This document shows positions 1 through 7,434 of a stretch of DNA of 11,512 bases, in pieces. Under the pieces are notes generated by a model, which was not told the origin of the DNA, did not search any database, and saw nothing but the letters and a program-made list of their open reading frames with translations. Every line of letters starts with the position of its first letter. Positions within the stretch are counted from its first letter, which is position 1. The stretch is from DASSBG01 sp965651365 (GTDB lineage: Bacteria; Pseudomonadota; Gammaproteobacteria; Xanthomonadales; Rhodanobacteraceae), in contig CBFGSA010000089.1 of assembly GCA_965651365.1 (NCBI GenBank), positions 1-11,512 of the forward strand, read 5' to 3'. The position numbers were made by a program, and so were the translations under genes.

Positions 1-50
1 GGCACGCACCCTGGAACCGGCTCGCTACGAATCCCGGTGAATAATGCGGG

Positions 51-2096
51 CTAGAAAAAGACCCGGAAACCCGCGTTGAAGCTGCGGCCTGGCAGCGCGA
101 CGACATCCTTCAGGAAGGACGTGTGCACGTGCGCGACCTGGTCGGTCAGATTGTTGCCGTCCAGGAAGAGCTCCCAACCGGATGCAGACGTATCGAAGTG
201 GTACGCCATATGAGCATCGACGAGCGTATATCCTGCGGTTGGCGTTTCGTTTTCCGCAACCTTGTCCTGATCAGCATAGCGCGTGGCGCCAAAGGCGGCA
301 CGCCAGCCGCCGGTATGCCACCGCAATTGTGCGCCGATTCGCGCAGGTGCGATGCGCGGGACATTGCTGCCGTCCGCCAGCGTGGCGCGGATCGTGTCTC
401 CGAATGCGCGCAGGTCCCAGGCGTCGGCGAGATGGAAGGTTGCCTCTCCTTCAAAGCCGCGGAACCGGGCATCAGCTTGCGACCACTGTCGGATCGGAAG
501 GTAGTCGTCTTCCTCGTCCCAATACCAGGAATTGCCCGTATCGACGATATAGATGAAGTTCTGGAATCGGTTGTAGTACGCGGAGACCTTTGCTTCGAGC
601 CACGCGGAATCGTAGTGGAGGCCCAGCTCCACCTGGTTGGATGCTTCCTTGCCGAGGCCGGCATCACCGATCTCATAGGCGAGGGTCGCAATGTGCGGGC
701 CGTCGGCAAACAGCTCCTCTTCCACCGGCGCGCGTTCAGCGTGATCGAAACTCGCCGTCACGCGCCAGTTGCCCGCGAGCTTCCAGCCTCCCGCCAGCGA
801 AAGGCTCAGCGGCTTGAAATCGCGCTTGCCCTGACCCTCCGGATCGTACGAGACCGAATCCACGCGGGCACCGAGATCGAGCTGAAAGCCATCCCACATC
901 CGGCGCGCGATACCGAAGACGCCAAGCGCGTTCGTGTTGGTCTTCGGCACGAACGATTCCTCGCCCACTGCTTCGAACGTGCTCGTGCTGCCTTGAACCC
1001 CCATTGCTCCCTTCCAGTTGCCGTCCGTTCCGAAAGATGCCTCGATACGGCCTTCGGTCGCCTTCTTGTTGAAGATTGTCCCGGGTTCGTCCCCCTCGAA
1101 TTCCGTGTGGTCGTAATCCGTGTGGCCGAGGCTGAAGCGCAGGCCGTTGTTCTCACCCCAGAGGTTCGTGAGACCACCTTTGAGGTCGTAGCGGTTCTGG
1201 TGCATCGCCAGGTGGACGCCGCGTTCGCCCTCCGCAAGGTTTCCTGGTTCGCCCGGATTGCCGTACGTGTCATCGAAGCGCGAGACCGACAGTCCCACAT
1301 ATCCCCAGTCGCCAAGCAGCGAGCCGCCGACGGCGCCCGATTTCGTGTCAATGAACGAATTGGCCTGCCTGCCCGCCGGGGTATCGTAGTCCTTCGCATT
1401 CCGATAGGCCGCGTCGGCATGGAAGGCGAAACGATTGCTTCCAGCGTCCACGCGCGCCATGTCCGTGCTGCCGTCCTGGGCGCCCCCAAAGAACCGTGCT
1501 TCTGCACGACCGCTGAAGCCGTCGACAGCCTTCTCGGGAATGCGACCATCCACCACGTTTACGACGCCGCCGATCGCACCACTGCCCTACAGCAGGGTGG
1601 ACGGACCCTTGAGCACCTCGATCTGGTCCGCGAGGAACGGCTCAATCGCGGGTGAATGATCCTGGCTGACCGTGGACACGTCTTGGCTGACCAGGCCGTC
1701 ATTGAGGATGGCCACTCGCGGACCATTCATGCCGCGGATGATGGGCCGACCAACCCCGGGGCCGAAGTTGGAGGACTGGACACCAGGAATGCTCGAAATC
1801 GTCTCGCCCAGGCTCGCGGCGCGGTCTTCATCCAGGCGTTCGCCGGCCAACACATCTACAGGCTTGCTGAGCTCGTCGGCCGTGTCGTTCAGCGGTGTTG
1901 CTGTGACTTGTACCGTGTTGAGGTCGATGATCTGGCTTCGGTCATGCTTCGGGTGGCGGGGGTCGCTGGTCGGCGCGCTGTTCGGTGAGGCGGTGGCAGC
2001 CTCCGCATTGGAGTCTTGTGCGGTTGCCAGAGCCGGCATCAGGGCAATCGCCAAAGCCAATGCGATTGGGGAACGGGGGAAGGGTCGAGTAGCCAT
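51..2096 (-). pseudogene. znuD: ZnuD-like TonB-dependent zinc receptor, interrupted by one in-frame amber codon
   Basis: This gene would encode an outer-membrane, TonB-dependent receptor that brings zinc (or a zinc complex) into the periplasm. The first part (2096-1587) has a signal peptide ending near ALATA-QD, a likely TonB box (TVQVTA) and a plug domain with RPIIRGMNGPRVAILNDG and QIEVLKGPSTLL. A TAG codon at 1589-1587 follows. The same frame continues at once with GSGAIGGVVNVVDGRIPE and runs about 500 codons through a complete beta-barrel to the terminal aromatic VFF. Family members have Tyr in the motif LLYGSGAIGG, so one base change (TAC or TAT to TAG) explains the break. No frameshift or second stop is seen, and the total of 682 codons is normal for the family. 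QDHSPAIEP, TSFLKD...LPGRSF near the C-terminus and the Zur box upstream favour ZnuD over siderophore receptors. The gene is either a recent pseudogene, a suppressed amber or a sequencing error. Base composition appears lower in GC than its neighbours. Confidence 0.85.
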
Positions 2097-2120
2097 AAGT
2101 CGGGTCCGGTCTGCGAGTAT

Positions 2121-2137
2121 ATGTTATATCATAACAT
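2121..2137 (-). promoter_or_regulatory. Zur operator (zinc-responsive repressor site) upstream of the znuD-like gene
   Basis: The site is an inverted repeat with perfect 7-bp arms, ATGTTAT and ATAACAT, around a 3-bp centre. It matches the gammaproteobacterial Zur box TGTTATANTATAACA at all but one position. It lies 24 nt upstream of the receptor start codon. On the minus strand a -10-like TATAAC (2128-2123) falls inside the site, with a weak -35-like TTGCGC at 2153-2148 (19-nt spacing). Bound Zur would therefore cover the core promoter and repress when zinc is plentiful. The box consensus is known from this class; its use here is inferred from position and match. Confidence 0.8.
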
Positions 2138-2288
2138 TACATTCTTGGCGCAACACCCTGCCAAAAGTCACCGGTTCCGATGTCCTCTGCCCTGAATGAC
2201 TGGTACGAAGTGGATTCTGGAAGTCTGGCGTACAGACCACCGTGCGCTGTCACGCCAGGAGGCGAGGCTGCATCGCTTATGAGTAAAG

Positions 2289-2363
2289 TGGTGGGCGGTA
2301 CTGGGATCGAACCAGTGACCCCTACCATGTCAAGGTAGTGCTCTACCGCTGAGCTAACCGCCC
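2289..2363 (-). tRNA. tRNA-Val(GAC)
   Basis: Read on the minus strand this 75-nt sequence folds into a full cloverleaf. It has a perfect 7-bp acceptor stem (GGGCGGT/ACCGCCC), a D-arm stem GCTC/GAGC with a 7-nt loop, and an anticodon stem CTACC/GGTAG with loop TTGACAT. It also has a 5-nt variable region and a T-arm ACTGG-TTCGATC-CCAGT. Loop positions 34-36 read GAC, which decodes GUC valine codons. Discriminator A and the CCA end are encoded. No other tRNA is adjacent. Confidence 0.96.
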
Positions 2364-2392
2364 GCTGGGATGTTGCATCCCGAGGGCCGCGC

Positions 2393-2421
2393 AGCTTAGC
2401 AGTACGGCCCCGATTCGACAA
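2393..2421 (-). promoter_or_regulatory. Probable sigma-70 promoter of tRNA-Val
   Basis: On the minus strand TTGTCG (2421-2416, four of six matches to TTGACA) is separated by exactly 17 nt from TAAGCT (2398-2393), which keeps the first two and last bases of TATAAT. A GC-rich discriminator, GCGCGG, follows directly, as is common at stringently controlled stable-RNA promoters. Transcription would begin about 20 nt before the mature tRNA 5' end. Assigned by pattern and position only. Confidence 0.5.
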
Positions 2422-2601
2422 GTGTGCGGGTGGCTATTCGTGGCCCGCAGGCTGGCGTGTGCTGCCGTCAGGTACGGCTCCTGTGCGGCGTGGCATGACC
2501 CGCCACGTGTTGAAAAATCGCTCCTGCCGGGGAAATGCGTCCGTCTGCCTGGACGGGCGATGTTATTCCATCCGGCACTGCGCATGGCCCATGATATCCA
2601 C

Positions 2602-3525
2602 ATGAGCCATGATCACGCACACCATCAGCACAACGTGTCCGCCAATGCCGACAAGCGCTGGCTGAGCCTGGCCCTGTCGGTCCTGGTGGCTTTCATGCTG
2701 GTCGAGGTGGTGATCGGCATTCTGGCCTCCTCGCTGGCGCTGATTTCCGATGCCGGCCACATGCTGACCGATGCGGCGGCCATCGCCTTGTCGCTGTTTG
2801 CCATGCGCATGGCACAGCGCCCGGCGGGGGGCAGCTACACTTTCGGTTTCAAGCGTGTGGAAATCCTCAGTGCCCAGGCCAACGGCATCACCCTGCTGCT
2901 GTTGTCGGCCTGGTTCGTGTTCGAGGCGGTGACGCGCCTGCTCGATCCGCCGCAGGTGGACGGGGCGGCGGTGTTTTTGACCGCACTGGCCGGCATTGCG
3001 GTCAACGCCCTGGTGGTCTGGCTGATGGCCAGGGCCGATCGCCGCAGCCTGAACATCGAGGGCAGCTTCCAGCATATTCTCACCGACTTGTATGCCTTCA
3101 TCGCCACTGCCATGGCCGGCGGCCTGATCTGGCTGACTGGCTGGAACCGCCTCGACGCACTGGCGGCGCTGGTTGTCGCCGCCCTGATGCTGCGCGCCGG
3201 CTACGGCCTGGTGCGCGATTCGGGACGCGTCTTTCTGGAAGCTGCACCGCGCGGCATCGACCCGGATACCGTGTGCCGGGCGATGCTGGAGATGGTGCAT
3301 GTCACCCGGGTCGACGACCTGCACATCTGGGAGGTCACCTCCGGCATGCCCGCCTTGTCGGCGCATCTCTACGTCAACCCCAAGGTTGATTGCCATGATC
3401 AGCGGCGTGATGTTGAAGCCATGCTGCGGCAGCGCTTCAGGATCAGCCACGTCACCTTGCAAACCGATCACGCCGAGGCCAGTGCCACCGAGGCGCAGGA
3501 CGCCAGTTGCCAGCACTGCGCTTGA
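2602..3525 (+). CDS. Cation diffusion facilitator (CzcD/ZitB-type zinc exporter)
   Basis: This 307-residue inner-membrane antiporter should export Zn(II), and possibly Cd(II) or Co(II), from cytoplasm to periplasm in exchange for protons. It starts with a histidine-rich tail (MSHDHAHHQH). About six membrane segments follow over residues 20-200. The transport site is visible as H53-x3-D57 in TM2 (AGHMLTD) and H158-x3-D162 in TM5 (QHILTD), the HD-HD set typical of zinc-selective members rather than the DD-HD set of YiiP. A cytoplasmic domain (residues ~205-290, HIWEVTSG) and a Cys/His end (CQHC) complete it. Length is normal. The start is uncertain: in-frame ATGs at 2584 and 2560 exist, and 2560 has a weak GGACGG ahead; the frame is open back to 2422, but that would overlap the tRNA promoter. 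A small hairpin (CGTGGC/GCCACG, 2489-2507) lies upstream. It is transcribed away from the tRNA and the Zur-linked receptor. Confidence 0.9.
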   Translation: MSHDHAHHQHNVSANADKRWLSLALSVLVAFMLVEVVIGILASSLALISDAGHMLTDAAAIALSLFAMRMAQRPAGGSYTFGFKRVEILSAQANGITLLLLSAWFVFEAVTRLLDPPQVDGAAVFLTALAGIAVNALVVWLMARADRRSLNIEGSFQHILTDLYAFIATAMAGGLIWLTGWNRLDALAALVVAALMLRAGYGLVRDSGRVFLEAAPRGIDPDTVCRAMLEMVHVTRVDDLHIWEVTSGMPALSAHLYVNPKVDCHDQRRDVEAMLRQRFRISHVTLQTDHAEASATEAQDASCQHCA

Positions 3526-3711
3526 ATGCTCGTGTCAATGATCGGAGCCGGAGTACGGTCGGTGTCTTGTGCGAACAGTTGCGGCAGACCAAGCGATGAT
3601 GCGGTGCGGCAACACCCATCACGCCGCGATTTCATGCGATCCTATGCGGACGGTCGGCATCGGAACTGAGGCGCCGATCCATCGACACGACGCGCTGGAG
3701 CAGCTTTGACA

Positions 3712-4743
3712 ATGCAGAAATTTGTACTGGGCATCGCCGTTGTGGTCATCGGCCTGTTCGCCGCGAGCCGCTATTTCAGCGGAGAGCCGGCAGCCGAAAC
3801 CAGGCCGGCGGCGCAGGCAGGCGCGCCAGTGACGCGATCCGCGCAGCACGCGATCGAGGCTGTGACGGCGCGCAAGGATGCAGCCACGGCAACACGCCAT
3901 CAGTCCGGATCGGAGCCGGAAGCTGCGGCGAGCGGCGATCACGACGTTCGCGCAGCTCAAGCGCCGATGCGTGCGGCGGCAACCGATCCTGCGCTGTTCT
4001 CGGATGATCCCCACACCGTTTACAGCGCCTCCGGTGCACCGGTTGGCGACCGCTTCGCTGCATTGGCGCAATTGGCTGCCGGCGGCGACAAGAATGCCCA
4101 GTACTACGCGCTGCAGATTGCCCGCCATTGCACCAGCGGCAGTGCGCTGGCCGATGACCCTGCCGACGATGGCCAGGATGCAGCAACGGATTATCAGATC
4201 CAGTTGCACTCGCAGATGAAGGCGGCGTGCGTGCAGGTGCTGTCCGATTCGGCGTACCCGGAGTATCAGAAACTGCTGAAGACCGGCACGACGGAAGCGT
4301 ATGTGGACAAGATGCGCCAGACACTCGAGATGCTGTATGGCAACGAGGGCCCGAAGGGCGCGCTGCGCGTTGCCGTCAGCGCCATCGCCCAGCGCCCTGA
4401 CGACTTGACGGTCGGGCGGGTGAGCAATCTTTTGGCCAACCTGGATATTTCCTCGGTCTACTTTCGGCCGGATACGGTTGATCTGGCGCCCAAGGATCCG
4501 GCTGCACGTGACGAGATGATGTTTTACACCCTGAACCTGCTGTCGTGCGAGATGGGTCGTCCGTGCGGGCCGAATTCGTATGCCGTGCAGTCCGCCTGCC
4601 TGGACCTGGGGGCCTGCCTGCCGGGCGCCGATCTGATGGGGGTCTACCAGGCCCGCCTGCTCAACCCCGGGGAAATGGCGTATGTGCGTGCCCTGCTGAA
4701 ATACCTGCAGACCATTCCGTCGAACGTGTACTGGGGCAGTTGA
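3712..4743 (+). CDS. Unrecognised exported or membrane-anchored protein with six cysteines
   Basis: I do not recognise this 343-residue protein. Residues 3-19 form one hydrophobic segment after a single lysine (MQKFVLGIAVVVIGLFAA), so it is either secreted or tethered with its bulk in the periplasm. Residues 24-95 are rich in Ala, Thr, Glu and Pro and look disordered. From residue 110 on it appears folded and mostly helical: RFAALAQLAAGGDKNAQYYA recalls a Sel1/TPR-like helix pair, but no repeat series follows. Cysteines at 140, 173, 279, 285, 296 and 302 give an even number, with four clustered as C-x5-C-x10-C-x5-C, which suggests disulfides. A TTG two codons earlier (3706) also has GGAG ahead of it, so either start is possible. 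The gene stands alone after a 186-nt gap and ends 8 nt from the convergent acylphosphatase gene. Confidence 0.75.
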   Translation: MQKFVLGIAVVVIGLFAASRYFSGEPAAETRPAAQAGAPVTRSAQHAIEAVTARKDAATATRHQSGSEPEAAASGDHDVRAAQAPMRAAATDPALFSDDPHTVYSASGAPVGDRFAALAQLAAGGDKNAQYYALQIARHCTSGSALADDPADDGQDAATDYQIQLHSQMKAACVQVLSDSAYPEYQKLLKTGTTEAYVDKMRQTLEMLYGNEGPKGALRVAVSAIAQRPDDLTVGRVSNLLANLDISSVYFRPDTVDLAPKDPAARDEMMFYTLNLLSCEMGRPCGPNSYAVQSACLDLGACLPGADLMGVYQARLLNPGEMAYVRALLKYLQTIPSNVYWGS

Positions 4744-4751
4744 TCGGAAGG

Positions 4752-5021
4752 TCAGCGGATTTCGAAATCCTGCGGTGCCGGGTCCGTCGCGGACTGGCGC
4801 TTCACGGTGTCGACGCGGGCCTGCGGCGGGCCGTGCTGCAACCAGCTTTCAAGCTCCGCCAGTGCCTCCGTGTCATCGCTGTGCGCCTGCACCTCGACGC
4901 GGCCGTCAGCCAGGTTTTTGGCGTAGCCGGTGATGCCGAGACGCCGGGCCTCGGCACGGGTCGAGGCGCGGAAGAACACGCCCTGCACACGACCGGCAAT
5001 GTAAAAACGCGCAGCCGCCAT
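4752..5021 (-). CDS. acyP: Acylphosphatase
   Basis: This 89-residue cytoplasmic enzyme hydrolyses acyl phosphates such as acetyl phosphate and carbamoyl phosphate to carboxylate and phosphate (EC 3.6.1.7). The signature GRVQGVFFR carries the phosphate-binding Arg18, and GYAKNLADGRVEV carries the catalytic Asn36. Length matches the compact family fold. It begins 2 nt after the stop codon of the upstream TlpA-like gene, so it is the last gene of the yihY-tlpA-acyP operon. No strong Shine-Dalgarno is visible, and translation may depend on coupling. Confidence 0.95.
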   Translation of the reverse strand: MAAARFYIAGRVQGVFFRASTRAEARRLGITGYAKNLADGRVEVQAHSDDTEALAELESWLQHGPPQARVDTVKRQSATDPAPQDFEIR

Positions 5022-5023
5022 GG

Positions 5024-5503
5024 CTATTCCGGCTTGACGCCAATCAGTTTGGCCAGATCAACGGCTGTCACCGGCCCCACGTGCTTTTTCGACACCGTGC
5101 CGTCCGGGGCGATGACATAGGTGGTCGGCAGGCCGCGCGGCGGCTCGAAATCGGGCAAGCCCTTGAACGGGTCAACCATGGCGACCGGATAGTGCACCGG
5201 ATGTTTCTTGAGGAAAGCCTCGATGGCAGGCTTTTCGGCGTCCTGCCAGGCCAGGCCAATCGCCACGACCTTGTTGTGCCGGTTCACGAAGTGGTCGATT
5301 TCCGGCATTTCCTTGATGCACGGCGAGCACCAGGTGGCCCAGAAATTGACGATCACCCATCTGCCGCGCTGCTCGGCCAGCGTCCAGGTGCTGCCCTCGA
5401 CGGTGGTCACGGCAAGTGCAGGGTGTTCGGGCATGGCCGGCTTGTCCGCTGCCAGGACGGCGCTTGGTGCCATCAGCAGGATCAGGCTCAACAGGGTTCT
5501 CAT
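5024..5503 (-). CDS. TlpA/ResA-like periplasmic thioredoxin-family protein
   Basis: This 159-residue thiol-disulfide protein is probably exported. A signal peptide covers residues 1-18 or 1-19 (MRTLLSLILLMAPSAVLA), with no lipobox. The thioredoxin fold shows NFWATWCSPC with redox cysteines 59 and 62, and the cis-proline motif GLPTTYV. Such proteins reduce or oxidise periplasmic thiols, for example in cytochrome c or copper-site maturation; the partner here cannot be read from context. The WCSPC pair and LAWQDAEKP insert resemble TlpA/ResA reductases more than DsbA. The ATG at 5503 shares its A with the yihY stop (TGATG), which implies translational coupling; a TTG one codon earlier is a less likely start. 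Confidence 0.9.
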   Translation of the reverse strand: MRTLLSLILLMAPSAVLAADKPAMPEHPALAVTTVEGSTWTLAEQRGRWVIVNFWATWCSPCIKEMPEIDHFVNRHNKVVAIGLAWQDAEKPAIEAFLKKHPVHYPVAMVDPFKGLPDFEPPRGLPTTYVIAPDGTVSKKHVGPVTAVDLAKLIGVKPE

Positions 5504-6777
5504 CAATCGGATTCTCCGCGCGAATCATTCGATGGTGCGGCAAGCGGGTACAGCCTGTCCAGCGGTGTTTCCAGCCGGGTGCGCATCTGTTCAGCCAGTT
5601 CCAGCAGCATCGACCGCATTGGCGGCGGCAGGCTGGCATTCCAGCGCGCCATCGATCCGGTATCGAGTGGAATCCGGTATTCGCCCGCCTCGTACACCGT
5701 GGCCAGGTCGGCCGTGTCCAGGCTGCGCACCAGGGTCCAGCCCATGCTTTCGGTCTGCCGGATCAGGCCCACGCCGGCCAGGTCGTCCAGGCAACGCTTC
5801 AGCAGATCGTCGGAAATGAATTTCTCGCGCTCGGCCAGCTCGCCCGCATCCAGCTCACGGCCCTCACGCTGTGCCGCGACGAACTGCTTGAGCACATGCA
5901 ACAGACCCACGAACTCGTGTCCCGGCGTCAGCCGTTCGTTCAACGGCCGATAGTCGAACGAAGACAGCGACGCCGTGATCGAGGCGCCCAGCAGCACGAT
6001 CACCCAGCTCAGGAAGATCCACACCAGGAAGATCGGCACCACCGCAAGTGCGCCGTAGAGCTGCTGGTAGGTCGGCACGTTGCTGACATACTGGCCAAAG
6101 CCCCACTTGGCAAACTCGAACAAGGCCGCACCCAGCACGGCACCGACCAGAGCGTGGCGCCATGCCACACGCCGGTTCGGCACCAGAACGTAGAGCAGCA
6201 GCAGACCCACCAGGGTGGTGAAAAACGGCAGCATCCGAAGCAGGACATCCTTGACTCCAGGTTGCAGATGCGCACCGCCCAGTGCCGGCAAGGCAAACAG
6301 ATACGAGGACAGCGCCAAGCCACCCACCAGCAGGATCGGCACCAGGGTCAGCGCCGTCCAGTACAGCAGAAAGCGGGCCAGACTGGAGCGGCTCTTCTTG
6401 ACCCGCCAGATCCGGTTCAGACGGTCCTCGATCGCTGACATCATCAGCAACGCGCTCAGGAACAGCACCAGCACGCCGACGATCGTCATCTTGCTGGCAT
6501 TGCCGGCAAACTGCAGCAGATATTCGCGCACGGTGGCGCCCGCCGCCGGCACGAAATTGCGGAAGATGAAATCGGTCAGATCCTGCGTCCACACCGAAAA
6601 CACCGGGAAGGCCGACAAAATGCCGAAGATCGCCGCCGTCAGCGGCACCAGCGCAAACAGGGTCGTGTAGGACAAGGCACCAGCCGTCTGAAAGCACTCG
6701 TCATCGACAAAGCGCTTCCAGATGAAGCGCGCAAAGGTGGCGGCATGTTCGCGGTCAATCGGCACGAATCGACTCAC
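5503..6777 (-). CDS. YihY/UPF0761 family inner-membrane protein
   Basis: This 424-residue multi-spanning inner-membrane protein belongs to the YihY family, once wrongly annotated as ribonuclease BN; its biochemical role is unsettled. The family hallmark FQTAGALSYTTLFALVPL is at residues 29-46, followed by about six membrane segments (roughly 35-57, 95-118, 137-162, 183-200, 206-228 and 243-268) and the conserved YGALAVVPIFLVWI. Residues ~285-424 form a soluble C-terminal domain that resembles a winged helix (DDLLKRCLDDLAGVGLI). The total length agrees with the ~425 residues I recall for Xanthomonas UPF0761 proteins. The start chosen is GTG at 6777, because MSRFVPIDREHAATFARFIWKRF matches the usual short N-terminus. 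The frame stays open upstream to 7521, but that stretch is antisense to wrbA and DUF2069. First gene of the operon and divergent from wrbA. Confidence 0.9.
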   Translation of the reverse strand: MSRFVPIDREHAATFARFIWKRFVDDECFQTAGALSYTTLFALVPLTAAIFGILSAFPVFSVWTQDLTDFIFRNFVPAAGATVREYLLQFAGNASKMTIVGVLVLFLSALLMMSAIEDRLNRIWRVKKSRSSLARFLLYWTALTLVPILLVGGLALSSYLFALPALGGAHLQPGVKDVLLRMLPFFTTLVGLLLLYVLVPNRRVAWRHALVGAVLGAALFEFAKWGFGQYVSNVPTYQQLYGALAVVPIFLVWIFLSWVIVLLGASITASLSSFDYRPLNERLTPGHEFVGLLHVLKQFVAAQREGRELDAGELAEREKFISDDLLKRCLDDLAGVGLIRQTESMGWTLVRSLDTADLATVYEAGEYRIPLDTGSMARWNASLPPPMRSMLLELAEQMRTRLETPLDRLYPLAAPSNDSRGESD

Positions 6778-6831
6778 ACTCGCGGGTGATATCTGCGAGA
6801 CTAGCGCACTTTGCCCATGCCAGTACAAACC

Positions 6832-7434
6832 ATGAATCGCGAAATCCTGATTCTCTACTACAGCCGCACCGGCCATGTGGCACAACTGGCGCGCTTGCTG
6901 GCGCGTGGCGTGGCCAGGGTCGAAGGCGCCGCTGCGCGAGTGCGGCAGGTGCCGCCGGTGGCGCCGGTGACCGAGCAGGCCGCGCCGCCGACGCCGGATG
7001 AAGGTGCGCCGTATGTGGAGAAGTCGGATCTGGCCGAGTGTGCCGGCTTGATCTTGGGCAGTCCGACCCGCTTCGGCAACATGGCCGCGCCCCTGAAGCA
7101 CTTCATCGACAGCCTGGGTGCCGAATGGGCCTCGGGGACGCTGGTGGGCAAGCCTGCGGCCGTGTTCACCTCCACCAGCACCATGCATGGCGGCCAGGAG
7201 TCGACCCTGCTGTCGATGTTGCTGCCGCTGCTGCACCACGGCGCCTTGATCGTCGGCATCCCGTTTACCGAGGCCGTCCTCAACACCACGCAAACTGGCG
7301 GCACGCCCTACGGACTCAGCCATGTGGCCGGGCTGAAGGGCGAGAATCCGGTCAGCGATGATGAACGGACGCTGGCGCTGGCGCTGGGCCGGCGCGTGGC
7401 GGAAGTCGCGCTGAAACTGGAGCCGCGCGCATGA
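6832..7434 (+). CDS. wrbA: NAD(P)H:quinone oxidoreductase WrbA
   Basis: This 200-residue flavodoxin-like FMN enzyme performs two-electron reduction of quinones in the cytoplasm and so limits semiquinone and superoxide formation; family members are tetramers. The FMN phosphate loop is at residues 11-16 (YYSRTGHVAQLA). Flavin-ring loops are at 76-90 (GSPTRFGNMAAPLKH) and 113-122 (TSTSTMHGGQ). The tail GLSHVAGLKGENPVSDDE is characteristic of the family. An Ala/Pro-rich loop at residues 40-60 fits the WrbA insertion relative to flavodoxin. The ATG at 6832 gives the usual length and start (MNREILILYYS); in-frame ATG 6817 and TTG 6811 are alternatives. No clear Shine-Dalgarno is seen. It overlaps the next gene by 4 nt (ATGA). 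Confidence 0.95.
   Translation: MNREILILYYSRTGHVAQLARLLARGVARVEGAAARVRQVPPVAPVTEQAAPPTPDEGAPYVEKSDLAECAGLILGSPTRFGNMAAPLKHFIDSLGAEWASGTLVGKPAAVFTSTSTMHGGQESTLLSMLLPLLHHGALIVGIPFTEAVLNTTQTGGTPYGLSHVAGLKGENPVSDDERTLALALGRRVAEVALKLEPRA

Noticed and set aside
123..1655. 510-codon plus-strand frame opposite the receptor gene
   Set aside because: The complementary strand encodes a full beta-barrel with correct signature motifs; this frame shows none.
2137..2421. 94-codon minus-strand frame over the tRNA
   Set aside because: It reads through tRNA-Val (AVSSAVEHYLDMVGVTGSIPV is the usual false translation of such tRNAs) and is not a protein.
2563..3516. 317-codon open frame opposite the CDF gene
   Set aside because: Antisense shadow rich in Gln, His and Gly; the CDF frame on the other strand carries all family motifs.
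6775..6800. CTCGC...GCGAG inverted repeat between yihY and wrbA as an operator
   Set aside because: Arms are only 5 bp with an 11-nt spacer and match no regulator consensus I know; expected by chance at this GC content.
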